A stretch of DNA of 64,000 bases, taken from assembly GCA_039707465.1 (NCBI GenBank), contig CM077644.1:146886962-146950961 (forward strand). The letters run 5' to 3'. The notes under the pieces are model-generated. The model did not search any database and was not told the origin of the DNA. It saw only the letters and a list, made by a program, of their open reading frames with translations. The stretch comes from Rhabdophis nuchalis. Taxonomy: Eukaryota > Chordata > Lepidosauria > Squamata > Natricidae. This document shows, piece by piece, positions 21,700 through 32,718 of the stretch. How positions within the stretch are numbered: position 1 is the stretch's first letter; each line of letters begins with the position of its first letter. A program made the position numbers and the translations under genes.

Positions 21700-22026
21700 A
21701 AAGGAAAGCATGATAATAGTATTCCAGTTTTTGAGGGGCTGTCACAGAGAGGAGGGGAGCATCCTATTTTCCAAAGCAACTGAAGGCCAGACAAGGAACA
21801 ATGGATAGACATTGATCAAGGAGAGATTCAACCTAGAAATAAGGAGAAATTTTCGGACAGTGAGAACAATCAACCAATGGAACACTTGCCTTCAGAAGTG
21901 GTGGGAGCTTCATTATTGGAGGCTTTCAGGAAGAGACTGGACAGCCACTTGTCCCAAATAGGGTCTCCTGCTTTAGCAGGGGGTTGGACTAGATGACCCA
22001 CAAGGTATAACTCTGTTATTCTGTTC
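21700..22026 (+). mobile_element. CR1 LINE 3' end
   Basis: Diverged CR1 ORF2 C-terminus and 3' end, with AAGGAGAGATTCAACCTAG, GGGGGTTGGACTAGATGACC and a terminal CTCTGTTATTCTG. It is in the same orientation as the copies at 17150 and 19905. Confidence 0.8.
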
Positions 22027-22562
22027 TTTTAGCAGGGTGCTGTGTTGTATTTGTTGCCTATAGGTGTGCCCATGTGAAGCAATTGACAAAAGCTTTACGA
22101 GGTGGAAAGAGCAACCAAAGGAAGCAATATGAAGTTTTCCCAAGGAAGTCACTGTTTGCTCTCCATTGTTTTGCCTTGCTGCACACTAATACGAAGACCC
22201 AGATGTTAAGTATTCTTCTCTACCTAAAAACAATTAAATGCATTTCCCTCACCTGATACCTTTTTTTCAAGAGAGGCTAACTCGAAGTGTCATTGAAATA
22301 TTGCTTGGAGTGCCTACCTCCTGCTAGAGGTACTTTCATAAGTAATATTGGAGGACAGAGCTTTGTTTATTAAAACCAAAGATGGATGCGTCGAAAAACA
22401 CATATTGGAGTAGCAATCACAAGTGGCCTTGTGTGTGGTCTCATTTCTTAGCTTGGGAAACAGCTTGATAATATAGTAAGGATAGTAAGGACACAGAAAT
22501 ATTTATCTATTGCAGAAAAATGAAACAAGACAGAATTGCTTTGAAAGTGTCTTTATTACAAC
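22027..22562. other. Unannotated DNA
   Basis: Nothing recognised. Confidence 0.4.
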
Positions 22563-22752
22563 AACGGAAGGAGGGAGAAAGGAGAGGGAAAGAAGAAAGG
22601 GAAAAGGAGAGGAAGTAAGAGTAGGGGAGAGGGTAGGAAGGGGAAGAAGAGGGGAGGAGTGGGGGAGAGGGAGGGGAAGATGAAAAGAAAGAGAGGAGAA
22701 AAGAAGAAGGCAGAGAAGGGAGGTTGGGAGGAAAGGAGACGGAAGAAGAAGT
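22563..22752. repeat. Polypurine tract
   Basis: About 190 bp almost entirely G and A on the plus strand (GGAAGGAGGGAGAAAGG type) with very few pyrimidine interruptions. It is a simple low-complexity sequence that could in principle form triplex DNA. Confidence 0.9.
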
Positions 22753-23472
22753 AGGGTTGTTGTAAAATAAGATGGGTGTATTGGGTAGCAGAAAAGCGAC
22801 CCCTATTATATTTTTAAATTTGTAAATGAATTTTAAATGAATTTAGATGAAATGTTAAAAGGTAACACATAAATATCAATAGTACTTATGAGAACGTATA
22901 TTTGTGAATGTATATATGAGAGGAAAAAACTTTCTAAAGAAAGTGTCTTCATTACTACGAGCGCATTAATGGTCCTGAAACATTGAATGCACTCCTGAAG
23001 GAAAGAAAAATGGAATATTAAATCAATTAAATAATGTCATATAACCATCTTTTTTTACCTGGTGCCCTCCAGATATATTGGACTACAGTGCCCATCATTT
23101 CCAACATGTGCACCTCATTATGGCTGGGGAAAATGGGCACAGGGGACTAACACATTTAGTAGGTGCCATGTTGTTAAAGGTCTAAGTCAGTTACATATAT
23201 AAAGTTTAAAACAATCTAATTTATACATAAATTTGGGGAAAGAGAAAATGAAAGGAATGGCATCAAAGATCAATGAAATGTAAATGTCCAGACTGCCACA
23301 ATATGTCTGAAATTAGAATGGGTGCAAATTAAATAGTGTCCATTCAAAGCAGGAACAAGTGCTGATAATTGCTAAAAAAATAAGCAAATATTTTTATAGC
23401 TTACCTACAAATGAATGGAATCGAATAGCCTAAAATTTTAAAATTTGCCACATTCATGAAACTTTTCTCAGC
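22753..23472. other. Mostly unannotated, one hAT fragment
   Basis: A segment near 23064-23140 (CTCCAGATATATTGGACTACAG ... CATCATTTCC) resembles part of a palindromic hAT MITE. No other features were seen. Confidence 0.4.
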
Positions 23473-23730
23473 TACCCTGTTTCCCCAAAATAAGACCTCC
23501 CTGAATAATAAGTCCAATCAGGCTTTTGAGAGCATGCACTAAAATAAGCCCTCCCCTGAAAATAAGCCCTCTCCAAAAATATTGCAACACAGCAGCAGCC
23601 ATGAGGTGACCATGCTCGCTGCCTCCTGCACCTCAAAAATAATAAGACCTCCCCAAAAATAAGGCCAAGCACTTATTTCGGGGGTCAAAAGAAAATAAGA
23701 CCCTGTCTTATTTTGGGGGGAAACACGGTA
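23473..23730. mobile_element. Non-autonomous TIR transposon (TACCnTGTTTCCCC ends)
   Basis: Ends TACCCTGTTTCCCCAAAATA and its near-inverse TATTTTGGGGGGAAACACGGTA, with ATAAGAC motifs just inside both. If TA is the target duplication this would be mariner-like, but that is not certain. The interior repeats AAAATAAG(C/A)CC several times. Confidence 0.75.
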
Positions 23731-23863
23731 GTTCAAGTAGTAAAAACGGTTTAGAATGCACCTTCTGTTTCTTTATGGGTCCAGTTCTAGAATTTCTATT
23801 GTCCATTCTAATTTCCTAATATTGATGGTTCAAACCTCTCTGAATCAATATATGCACATAGTG

Positions 23864-24404
23864 CAGGCAGTCCTCGACTTACGACCACAATTGAGCCCAA
23901 AATTTCTCTTGCTAAGCGAGACAGTTGTTAAGGGACTTTTGCCCCATTTTATGACCTTTCTTGCCACAGTTGTTAAGTGAATCCCTGTAGTTGTTAAATT
24001 AGTAACATGGCTGGTAAGTGAATCTGGCTTCCCCATTCACTTTGCTTATCAAAAGGTCGCAAAAGGAATCACATGACATTGGGACACTGTTACCCAGTGG
24101 TGGGATTCAGCCAGTTCGCACCACTTCGGGAGAACCAGTTATTAACATTCTGAGCAGTTTGGTAAACTGGTTGTTGGAAGAAATCATTAAAGCAGAGAAC
24201 CGGTTGTTAAATTATTTGACTCCCACCACTGCTGCTACCATCATAAATATGAACCGGTTGCCAAGCATTCGAATTTTGATCATGTGACCATGGAGGTGCT
24301 GCAATGGTCGTAAGTGCGAAAAATTTCCATACGTTATTTTTTTTCAGTGCTGCTGTAACTTCGAACGGTCTCTAAATGAACTGTTGTAAGTTGAGGACTA
24401 CCTG
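23864..24404. mobile_element. Non-autonomous TIR transposon (CAGGnAGTCCTCnACTTAC ends), with nested hAT
   Basis: Ends CAGGCAGTCCTCGACTTAC and GTAAGTTGAGGACTACCTG. The body is split at 24094/24232 by the hAT copy at 24095-24231. Related copies lie at 47377-47748 and 53928-54563. A clear target-site duplication was not seen for this copy. Confidence 0.8.
24095..24231. mobile_element. hAT element, CAGnGGTGGG family, nested
   Basis: Ends CAGTGGTGGGATTCAG and CTCCCACCACTG. The flanks CTGTTACC and CTGCTACC match at 7 of 8. It is 137 bp long and nearly identical in layout to the copy at 37287-37423. It interrupts the transposon at 23864-24404 and so is younger than it. Confidence 0.88.
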
Positions 24405-24426
24405 TATAGAAGAAGAAGATGTAAAC

Positions 24427-24893
24427 TTTGTTTATGTTTATTCGTATTTATATCCCGCACCCATCTCCCACAGAGGGACCCGGGGCGGCGCACAGGAAAA
24501 TTAAAAACAAATACAAATATACAAAATACTCCTAAAAACTTCATTTAAACTCAACCGTGTGCTAAAACATAATTAAAACCCCCAGATTAAAACTTTGATC
24601 AACTAATACTCAGTTTGGTATCGGGTAGTTCATGCCAGGCCGGCTAGATGAAAAAAATGCGTTTTTAAGCGCTGGCGGAACAGGCGGAGGTCCGAGATGA
24701 CATGGAGTTCGGGAGGTAGGTCGTTCCAGAGGGTTGGGCCCATCACAGAGAAGGCTCTTTCCCTGGGCGTTGCCAACCGGCATTGCCCGGCCGACGGCAC
24801 CCGGAGAAGACCCTCTCTGTGGGAGCGAATCTGTCGAAGGGACGTATGGGGCAGCAGACGGTCTTGCAGGTAACTAGGCCTTTGTTTCATGCC
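24427..24893 (-). mobile_element. L2 LINE 3' end
   Basis: The minus strand carries a short open frame (24890 to 24630) with PSYLQDRLLPHT, FSVMGPTLWNDLPPEL and LKTHFF, the usual L2 ORF2 C-terminus. A 3' untranslated region follows with the CGGGTCCCTCTGTGGGAG motif. It is 5'-truncated near 24893. Confidence 0.88.
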
Positions 24894-25004
24894 CCTGAAT
24901 GGCAGCTTCCAAATGAACCCAGGGAACGCAGGTGGGCTCCCTTTGCTTCTTCATTCCATAGTTTTCCCATAGCTATGTTGGGTCTATGGAACAAACTCTA
25001 TTGT

Positions 25005-25180
25005 CTATGGAGATTCTCGGTCATCCAGGTCATGGTTGTCCCAAAGGTGCTTTTTTCAAGAGGGAACTGGACTTTTTGGTTTTTTCTTTGAAGATGTTGT
25101 GTTTCTCACCCAAGAAGCTTCTTCACCTCTGAGTTGAAGTCCAGTTGCCTCTCGAAAAAGCACCTTTGGGGCAACAAACC
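25005..25180. mobile_element. Inverted pair of Penelope-like end units
   Basis: The left unit GGAGATTCTCGGTCATCCAGG ... AAGCTTCTTCACC is followed at once by the opposite-strand unit GTTGAAGTCCAGTTGCC ... AAGCACCTTTGGGGCAAC. The arrangement is the same as at 9820-10045. Confidence 0.65.
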
Positions 25181-25189
25181 CTCTTGGGT

Positions 25190-26134
25190 TGCATGACCAC
25201 TTCAGTATTCCTTTTGGTGCATCTCATTCCCTAATGTTGCAAATTGCCTCCAAAGCAAAACGGTGAAGCCAGCGTGACTGTTTCTCATCAGAAACGTCCG
25301 GGAAATGAGGAGGTGAAACAGAAATGATTGATTGTTTAGAATAGCAAGAATGAATTCAGGACAAATGGGTTTATTACAACTACTTCATATTTCACAAGAA
25401 ATATGAACTCTCATCTGCTTCTGATCAACACTGAAGCAGCTACTTAGAAACTGGAGTTGCTGAAGCATCTCAACACATATTTGGAGAGAGTTGTCCTTTA
25501 GATTCCATGTAGAGCAGAACCCTCAAGTAAATATGGAGATCTCTACACACATACATCCTTCCAAAAAACTTAAAGATTGACTTCCCCAACTTGCAGAATT
25601 GTGGGTACAGCTTTGAGGATTCCCAGACAGTAGAAAAGTCTCAGCTTCATAATTTTAAGCCATTTTTTTTCTCTAGGCATAGAACAATGGGCTCATATTT
25701 GTAGTGGCTTTAATTCTGGCAGAGGGGTCTTTCTAGCATTATGAAATATCTATCACCATGTGATGAGTAAAATGGAAAGAGATTGTGCCTTCTTAGCCTG
25801 CTATTGGGATTGAGCAGTGGCCAATAGGATCGGAGGTGTCTTCTGAGTAGCCTAAGGTCTTTCTTCATGAGAGAAGCCACAGCTTTCTTGCCCATTTTTG
25901 CAGACGTCAAACGGCAACTGCACAAAATTCAGCACAAAGTAAGGAAAGCAAAACAGAAGAATACCCGTGATTGCAAGAGGGTATTCCCACAGCGCAGTGC
26001 TTGCCAGAGAAAGAACCAGGTTAAACATCTGACTAGAAAACAATTCAAGCTGCTGACAAAATAATGTGACTTCTGCTTGCCATTCCCCACCGCACTCTCT
26101 CTTTCTCACTGCTAATCTGGAAACTTAAAGGCTA
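25190..26134. other. Unannotated DNA
   Basis: No recognised repeat or gene. Several overlapping short frames lie at 25710-26109 without motifs. Confidence 0.45.
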
Positions 26135-26285
26135 CTGAATTGTTTTCTTTTTCATTGAGGAAGAAGAACGAAACATTTCACTTCTCATCCAAGAAGCTTC
26201 AACAATTGTGATTGGCTGGGGGGGGACTATACTTGTACACTGCAAACCAAAGAATACATTAAGACAGAAGCTTGTCCACCCCAAG

Positions 26286-26498
26286 CAGAAGTGGGTTTCA
26301 GCCAGTTCTGTTTGGTTCAGGAGAACTGGTAGTGGTGGCTGCGGGAGGCTCCAGCCACCTGCCCCAATGTAATGCGCGAGCACTGTGCATGTGAAGAAAG
26401 CTGTACACATGCACAGATGAGGCCCGTGCGAGCGAAGAGAGAGAGCGTGCACGCTCACATTTGCAAACCGGTAGGGAAGGTAAGTGAATCCCACCTCA
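26286..26498. mobile_element. hAT element, CAGnGGTGGG family, worn ends
   Basis: The start CAGAAGTGGGTTTCAGCC and the end GAATCCCACCTC fit the family, and the AGAACTGG and AAACCGGTAGGG subterminal blocks are present. The right terminus is degraded and no clear 8-bp duplication was found. Confidence 0.6.
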
Positions 26499-26560
26499 AG
26501 TATAAAACACCAAGACACAAACTGAGCAATGTGATAATATGCAATACAATGTAGTGAGAC

Positions 26561-26842
26561 CTGTACATTGGGGAAACAAAACAACGACTTCATAAATGCA
26601 CAGCACAACATAGGAGAACAAACTCATCAGGACCTGGTGCAGCAGTCCATCTGCACTTAAAAGACAAAGGCCACTCTTTTGAAGACAGCAAAGTCCATAT
26701 TTTGGATAGAGAGGATCATTGGTTTGAAAGAGCAGTAAAAAAAATAGCATGTAGGTTAACATTAAGCAGCCCTCTCCCAACAAAGGAAAGGATAAGACAT
26801 CACCTACCTCCAGTCTACAATGCAGTCCTTGCAATGGTTTGA
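26561..26842 (+). pseudogene. GIY-YIG endonuclease domain of a Penelope-like retroelement
   Basis: An uninterrupted 93-codon frame without its own ATG begins LYIGETKQRLHK and continues with a histidine- and arginine-rich stretch (AQHRRTNSSG), then HLHLKDKGHSFED, DREDHWFERAVK and a final VYNAVLAMV stop. The YIG-type box with downstream Arg/His, and the WFERAVKE-like box, are characteristic of the C-terminal endonuclease of vertebrate Penelope-like elements. That domain nicks the target DNA. Just upstream, in another frame, KYKTPRHKLSNVI is the preceding conserved segment, so at least one frameshift separates the two. The usual second Arg of KRMxQH reads Cys-Thr here. Confidence 0.75.
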
Positions 26843-27160
26843 AGAAGATTCCACAACCAACTGTACTCTGATGCAGGTGACCTTGAGGCCAAAGTGGCTT
26901 CAAGAGAGCTCAGATAGAGAGCTAATGATCAAATGACTGCAAAGAGATACAATCCTTTCATTCCCCCTCCCCAGACCATCCGGTCAGAACCTATCCTTCC
27001 ATCCCTCCCGTCATCACAACTGATGAAGCTTCTTGGATGAGAAGTGAAACATTTTGTTCTTCTTCCTCAAGGGGGTGTGGGGTGGAACCCATCCAGTTGC
27101 TTTTTGAAAAAGTACCTTTGAGACATCTATGACCTGGATGAATCTCCACAAACATTTGCT

Positions 27161-27934
27161 AATCTGGAAATGAAGGGAGCAGGAGACAGTTCTCCTAGCA
27201 TTGTTCATCCAGCTGCTAAGAAGAATGTGACAACGCTGAGGACACAAAAACCGAACCATCCCCATCATTGTTGGCTGCTGCTTATAGTTTTGGCTTGAAG
27301 AATGTTATGGAGAGGTTGGAAAAGGATAATAGAGAAACAATAATAGAATAACAGAAACAATAGAAAATAGAGAAAATGAGAAGCTCCAGCTCCATTTGGT
27401 GCCTTAAAGAGAGGTTAAAAGAAGTTGCTTGCCAACAGGAGGAGGTGCTTCTTTGTCTTACCTTAATATGACTTTCCCAACAAATTATCCTTAATATGAC
27501 TTTCCCTAAATGCCCTAAATTTAGTTGGCCCTAAATGCTTTCCTTGTGTTGCTAGGAAATTATGGCCCGAAGGTGTATGCATTGATTGCAGTTAGTCTCC
27601 AACTTGGTGAATTCTTCCCATGGTGTCAGGGAATTTATGCCAGGGAATTTATCATCCAACATACCTATAAAGCACCCAGTTGGGTGACCTGTGGAATAGC
27701 TATAATTTGCTTTTAGTTTCAAGTTTATGGAGGAGCAACCATGGGTCAACTTTGTGGGATGATCACTTACCATTGCATGAATGATGAAAATCTAACTTGC
27801 CTTAGACACTCATCCACTGGCAACCCACATTGACTAAACAGTGAAAAATATGAACATATTCATTTTTTATGAAGCTGCTGTTGTAAAGGTCTCCAACTGG
27901 TCATGCTCAAAACTTTCAGTGTGGGGTGCTTATG
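27161..27934. other. Unannotated DNA
   Basis: No features beyond short A-rich runs near 27330-27375. Confidence 0.45.
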
Positions 27935-28049
27935 GCAGAGGTGGAGAATGATGGTCTCTTTATGACTTGTGGACTTCAACATGCTGGCTCAGGAATTCTG
28001 GGAGTTGCAGTCCACAAGTATTAAAAGGACCTTTATTTCTCCACCCCTG
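27935..28049. mobile_element. Old palindromic hAT MITE
   Basis: Ends CAGAGGTGGAGAA and TTCTCCACCCCTG, with inner GACTTGTGGACTTCAAC and GGAGTTGCAGTCCACAAG arms. No target-site duplication remains. Confidence 0.6.
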
Positions 28050-29842
28050 AGTTTTGACAAACCAGGAATTTAAATTCCTACCCCTCCCTTAAGCAATGAA
28101 GGATGGCAGTTCTTTCTCCCATTCTAATGTCCGAGTGAGTCATTGGATTATTTCATAACCCTCATTTTCCCTTGTTGATGAGATCTGTACAGCCTCCACG
28201 GGCTGCCCTCTGCAGCTGCCATGCAGGAAAAGATGGGCTTGGTTCAACAGTTGCCAATAGAGCCTCGTGCACATTTCCATAGATCCCAAAGCACCTCTTC
28301 CCTTTGAATCTGAGGTGCTGCCCTGCCCTGTGATTTACAGCCTGCTGTTCCCTTTAAAAAATGAGGTTATACAAGAGGAAAAATAAGACCAAAAAAAAAA
28401 ATCCATTCGCTGCCTTGTGCTGCATTGCTGCCAGCTGGTCTATTTTTCACATTTGAAGAAGGAGGTTGTGAGCTGCAAAAGCCTACACTATCATTAAGCC
28501 GGTTGGGAAGTACAGAATGCTATATTCCCCTGAAATACACTGCACAAAGTTGTTCTGGTTTCATTTTGAAAGAAAAAAAGAAAAAGGATTTGATTTGATC
28601 AAGCCTTTTCAAAATTGTTGAGCTTTGTTAAACTCGATGACATTTCCAACTAATAATCATGTGAAGCTCAGCCTCCCACTCACCCGTGATATTTTGATGC
28701 ATATCCACCCTCAAGCTGTGTTCTTCCATCTCTGTCATTATCCACTGTTTCTTGCAGATCTTCTGCTCCATGAGTTGGTGATGATGCCCGTCTCTTCTGC
28801 TTCTCCTTTATGCAGCAAACTCCAGCCACAAACGGTCCTAGTTTAGTTGTTAAGATATTGGACTTCAGCTGAGGAAACAGAAGTCCAAATAACCATTTAA
28901 CTACGGTGCTTGTTTTGGGCCAATCACCTTCTCTTTGGCCAACTTACTTTACAAGGTTATTTCTGTAGAGAAAAAGGTATGGGGACAAGAGAACCCTCGT
29001 AGGCTCCCAGTTGGGAAATATTGATATAAACTCCACGGAAATAGGGTTTTTTCCTTTCTTTCTCCTGAGCCATCTGATTTGCATCCTAAGATAGGAAATC
29101 GGTAAAAACAGCAGTGGCTTGTCTCAGCACTGGATTAATAGCCATTAAAATCTGAGCAATAAAGAACATGCTGGAAAATCATCTGGGGAAGCAAGATAAA
29201 GCCTCTCTCAGAGCAGTCCCGGATAGTGCATCCCTATCTCTATGCTTCCCATTTCTACACGGCACCAAAGGGTGCCAGCTCATGCATGATGTCGAGTTAT
29301 TAAGAGATAGCTGCCTTCAACGTCAATCATGCCTTTTGAGCTTGTTAGTAAGAACTTGATTAAGTCTGCAGCAGCTGTCAGTCTGTTTGCAGGGGGGTAT
29401 GGGGAAGGGAAGAACAACTACAAGTGATTGGAAATAAACAAACTTTTCCATTGCCAGATATAGCCTTTTTTGCCATTATCTTTCAAGTTACTTTTTCCTA
29501 GTCGACTCTACATTGTCTGGCTGGAGAAAGTTGAGCACTGATTTCAATGTCACCAGGGAACGGGCTTCACTTTGGAGCATCCTCTATTTCTTTCCCTTTC
29601 TTTGGATTTTTCGTGTGTACATAGCTGGTCATGATATTTGGATGTGGCAAATGTTTCCCCAGACTATATCTGAGGAACATACACAAGAGTTTGTTTCGTC
29701 CTTGGGAAAACCATCCAAGTCAAATTAAGATGGTGATGGTTATAAGGCTACCAAATGATTGAGCAAGGATTAGAAAATTGATCTGTGTTCTTATTTCCAC
29801 TTTTTGTTGAGTCATTATGGTGACTTTTGCTGAGCCACCAAG
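28050..29842. other. Unannotated DNA
   Basis: A 1.8-kb stretch with no recognised repeat, tail or coding motif, one of the longest repeat-poor blocks in the window. Confidence 0.5.
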
Positions 29843-30082
29843 AGCCGTAGTGGCGCAGCAGTTAGAGTGCAGTACTGCAGGCTACTTCTGCTGGCTGCCG
29901 TCTGCCTATAATTTGGCAGATCGAATCTCACCCGGCTCAAGGTTGACTCAGCCTTCCATCCTTCCCAGGTGGTAAAATGAGGACCCGGATTGTTGGCGGC
30001 AATAGGCTGACTCTGTACACCACTTAGAGAGGGCTGTAAAGCACTGTAAAGTGGTATATAAGTCTAAGTGCTATTGCTATTA
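29843..30082 (+). mobile_element. tRNA-derived SINE, GCTATT-tailed family
   Basis: The head has A-box-like TGGCGCAGCAGTTAG and B-box-like CAGATCGAATCTC. The body contains TTGACTCAGCCTTCCATCC and GGTAAAATGAGGACCCGG. The tail is GTCTAAGTGCTATTGCTATT. This is the best preserved of four copies (others at 7596, 31687 and 49500). Such SINEs are transcribed by RNA polymerase III and moved by a LINE. Confidence 0.85.
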
Positions 30083-30347
30083 TCTACCTGGGATGGTCAC
30101 TCTCCATCTGGAAAGTATGGTAGATATGGATCTTCTTCAGATATTTCTTATAGTCCTGAAGATGCCTTCCTGTGGTCTTTTTGGCCTGCATATTTCACCT
30201 CCTGCAAAGCTTTTCACTTATCAAGGACTCTTCCTAAAGCCAGATTAACTTGCTTCTACTGTTGAGTAAAGAGAGAGAAATGTCAGTATGAAAAGTAGTG
30301 CCCCACAAACTACACTGCACATAATTCAAGACGCCACACTTATCCAA

Positions 30348-30505
30348 CACATTTTCCTCCTATTTTTCCACAAAAACACTCCTATGACTTGGGCTGAAGA
30401 GTGACTGGACTGAGGTCACCCACCTGGCTTTCATGGCTAAGAAGGGACTGGAATTCAAACTTTACCACTTTCAAGCCTGGTGCCTTCACCACTAGGCCAC
30501 ACTAG
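30348..30505 (-). mobile_element. tRNA-derived SINE, Sauria-like
   Basis: On the minus strand: TGGCCTAGTGGTGAAGGCACC (A-box region), TTTGAATTCCAGTCCC (B-box region), then GGGTGACCTCAGTCCAGTCAC and CAGCCCAAG. That layout is typical of squamate Sauria-type SINEs. The family name is tentative. Confidence 0.65.
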
Positions 30506-30734
30506 GTTTGCTTGTATTTATTTCTGAGATTCATAAAGCTGCCCAACTCAAACACTTCTGGATGGCATATTGCAGCATTAAAAAAACAGACAATAAACCA
30601 AAAAAAACCTCAACTGTATATAAAACATATACAAAATATAAATACAAAATATAAAAGGGAGGATTGAGAGAATCTAGAGTTGTGGATTTTGGGGACCTCT
30701 GCTCCTTCACCCGGGTTCCATCTTATGATGCAAC

Positions 30735-30860
30735 TTGCTTATTTATTTGTGGATTGGCTTAGATTGGATTTATATGGCACAAAAATCCTATTTCAAGCAG
30801 CATACAACAATGAAAGCAGAATGTCGATATACATAATAAAAAAGGCCAAAAATCACATCA
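30735..30860 (-). mobile_element. LINE tail remnant (L2-like)
   Basis: Begins TTATTTATTTGTGGATTGG and continues as a diverged reverse complement of an L2-type 3' end. A similar but weaker stretch lies at 30511-30650. Confidence 0.4.
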
Positions 30861-31329
30861 ACAAGACGTGCAGTCAGAGCACACACCAACTTATACTACA
30901 TCTTGCAGGACAAACTCATCTAACATTCTGGCCCCCACACCTGAGGGAATTTTCTCTTTTCTGATAGCTTGGGGTCAGAAGTCCTTTCTATTTATGTACT
31001 GCTATTGGAATACCAATCTCGCGGTCTTCGGGAAGATTGAGAGGCCGATATTCTCTTGAGAGACTGACTCTGTATTTTTAAAACCTTCTGCCTGGAAGGC
31101 TATTACCAAACTGCTTCAGGGCTTCACTGTTTCTGCTCGTCTCTGCTTTGGTGCTCAGCTGCCCATCTCAAGAAACACTCAGCTGGCTTACTTGGCCTTC
31201 AGCCCACCCCTTTAGCATGTCTGTATTTATTTATTTATCTATCTGTCACATTTCTATGCCTTCCATCTCACTTATGCGATTCGTCCTATAGTTGACCAAT
31301 TTCTCCACTGCGTATCTGGTAGCCTCTAT
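30861..31329. other. Unannotated DNA with a short TTTA repeat
   Basis: Only TTTATTTATTTATCTATCTG near 31227-31248 stands out. It may be a LINE tail. Confidence 0.4.
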
Positions 31330-31681
31330 TGGATGGCCACACTTTGGATCGGCCCTCATGGTGCTTAGATCTGGCCCATGAGCCCATCCTGGAAACAGCA
31401 AAGGACTGCCCCGCACTGCCTCTTCCAGCAAAAACAGAGTTTGGTGAAGCTGTGCCCGGCCCACCCAGGCTTTGTTTTCAGTCACAATGGCTTCCTGGAG
31501 CTCTTGAGGCCTCCACAAGCTTTGTTTTTGCTGGTAGAGGGCTGCAGGAGGCTGTCACAGCCAAAAACACAGCCTCGATGAGTGACGTCAAACTGGCCAA
31601 GCCCCCCCCCCCCAGCAATGCCCTCCTGATGTCAAAGAAAACTCTGATGTGGCCCTCAACGAAATCATGTTTGACACCCCT
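31330..31681 (-). mobile_element. hAT fragment ending TTTGACACCCCTG
   Basis: The right end GTTTGACACCCCTG is the inverse of the start of the element at 548. The body reads toward it with GATGTGGCCCTCAACGAAATC. The left terminus is not present or not recognised. A run of C lies at 31600-31612. Confidence 0.6.
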
Positions 31682-31686
31682 GATCT

Positions 31687-31924
31687 AGCTAAAAGCCATG
31701 GTGGCATGGTAATTAGAACACAGTATTGCAGGTTAATTCTGCCAACTAGAAGCAGTTTGATTCTCACTGGCTCATGGTTGAATCAGCCTTCCATCCTTCC
31801 GAAGTCAGTAAAATGAGGACCCAGATTGTTGAGGGCAATATGCTGACTTTGTAAACTGCTTAGAGCCAGATGTAAAGTACTATGAAGTCTAAGTGTTCTT
31901 GCTAGTGCTAGTGCTGGTGCTAGC
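31687..31924 (+). mobile_element. tRNA-derived SINE, diverged
   Basis: Same family as 29843-30082, with GGTGGCATGGTAATTAGAAC, AATCAGCCTTCCATCC and AAAATGAGGACCCAG. The tail has become GCTAGTGCTAGTGCTGG. Confidence 0.8.
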
Positions 31925-32428
31925 TTCCACCCCTTATATGCTCTTTTGTAACGCTGCCAGTGAGAGCCTACTCTACCTGTCTACTCACACAGCATGCAGT
32001 TACGTACCTGCCTTTCCCTAAACATGACTTCCTGACCCTCATGCTCAGCCCCATTGCTGCAGATGATGGCATATATCACACTGGAAGAACAACATCTGAA
32101 GGCACCTCTAATCTTGTAGGTGATAATGCTATTGGTGTAGATGTGGGGAGAAATCAGGACTTGTTGAAGTTCTGGTGCCCATGTTAGCATTGGTTTCCTC
32201 TGCCTTTTGAGGATCTGGTTTGAGTTAGGAGGCTGTCTATATTTGATATGGACCTACCGCCCAAGTCCTGTAAAAAAATACCATTGTTCAGCATGGACTG
32301 TAGTTCTTTGTAATTCATTCAATAGTTCATTTCTCCATCATAGATATGGCAGAATCTTTCCATTTTGGTGCATACGTACAATAGTCACACAGCAATGATC
32401 ATATACATAAATACACACACACACACAC
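31925..32428. other. Unannotated DNA
   Basis: Nothing recognised apart from a short (AC)n at 32413-32428. Confidence 0.4.
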
Positions 32429-32718
32429 ATATATTGTGTCACAACACCCTGGAACGGCCCAAATATGGAAGGGAGCAGAACTGCTTCCCTTTTATGTCTT
32501 TCGGCTCACCCTAGGAGCCATCCAGGCATATTATTTATTTATTTTATATTATTTACTTATTTATTTATCAGCACAAACGTAACACAAATATAACAAAGGC
32601 AATGAAAAAATAGCTTTCTGCCTGGATGGCTCCTAGGGTGAGCTGAAAGACAGAAAAAGGAAGCAGTTCTGCTCCCTCCCATATTTGGGACATACCAGGG
32701 TGTTGTGACACAATATAT
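32429..32718. repeat. Large foldback (about 100-bp arms)
   Basis: The left arm starts ATATTGTGTCACAACACCC and ends GGAGCCATCCAGGCA (about 32527). The right arm is its near-perfect inverse, from TGCCTGGATGGCTCC (about 32618) to GGGTGTTGTGACACAATATAT. The roughly 90-bp loop is AT-rich with TTTATTTATTTATCAG. It may be a foldback transposon. No target-site duplication is obvious because an (AC)n tract adjoins it. Confidence 0.85.

Larger units (their letters stand above)
26135..27160 (+). mobile_element. Penelope-like element with endonuclease domain
   Basis: The element has an inverted end unit on the left (26150-26215, CTTCTCATCCAAGAAGCTTC), the endonuclease frame at 26561-26842, and a plus-oriented end unit on the right (27018-27155, GAAGCTTCTTGGATGAGAAG ... 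GACCTGGATGAATCTCC). A hAT element interrupts it at 26286-26498. The reverse-transcriptase part is not recognisable. Confidence 0.65.

Noticed and set aside
23864..24404. An 8-bp hAT duplication around the AGTCCTC-type transposon
   Set aside because: The flanks ACATAGTG and TATAGAAG do not match. The superfamily is therefore left open.
26132..26611. 159-codon minus-strand frame
   Set aside because: It runs antisense to the Penelope endonuclease frame and through a nested hAT. No domain was recognised.
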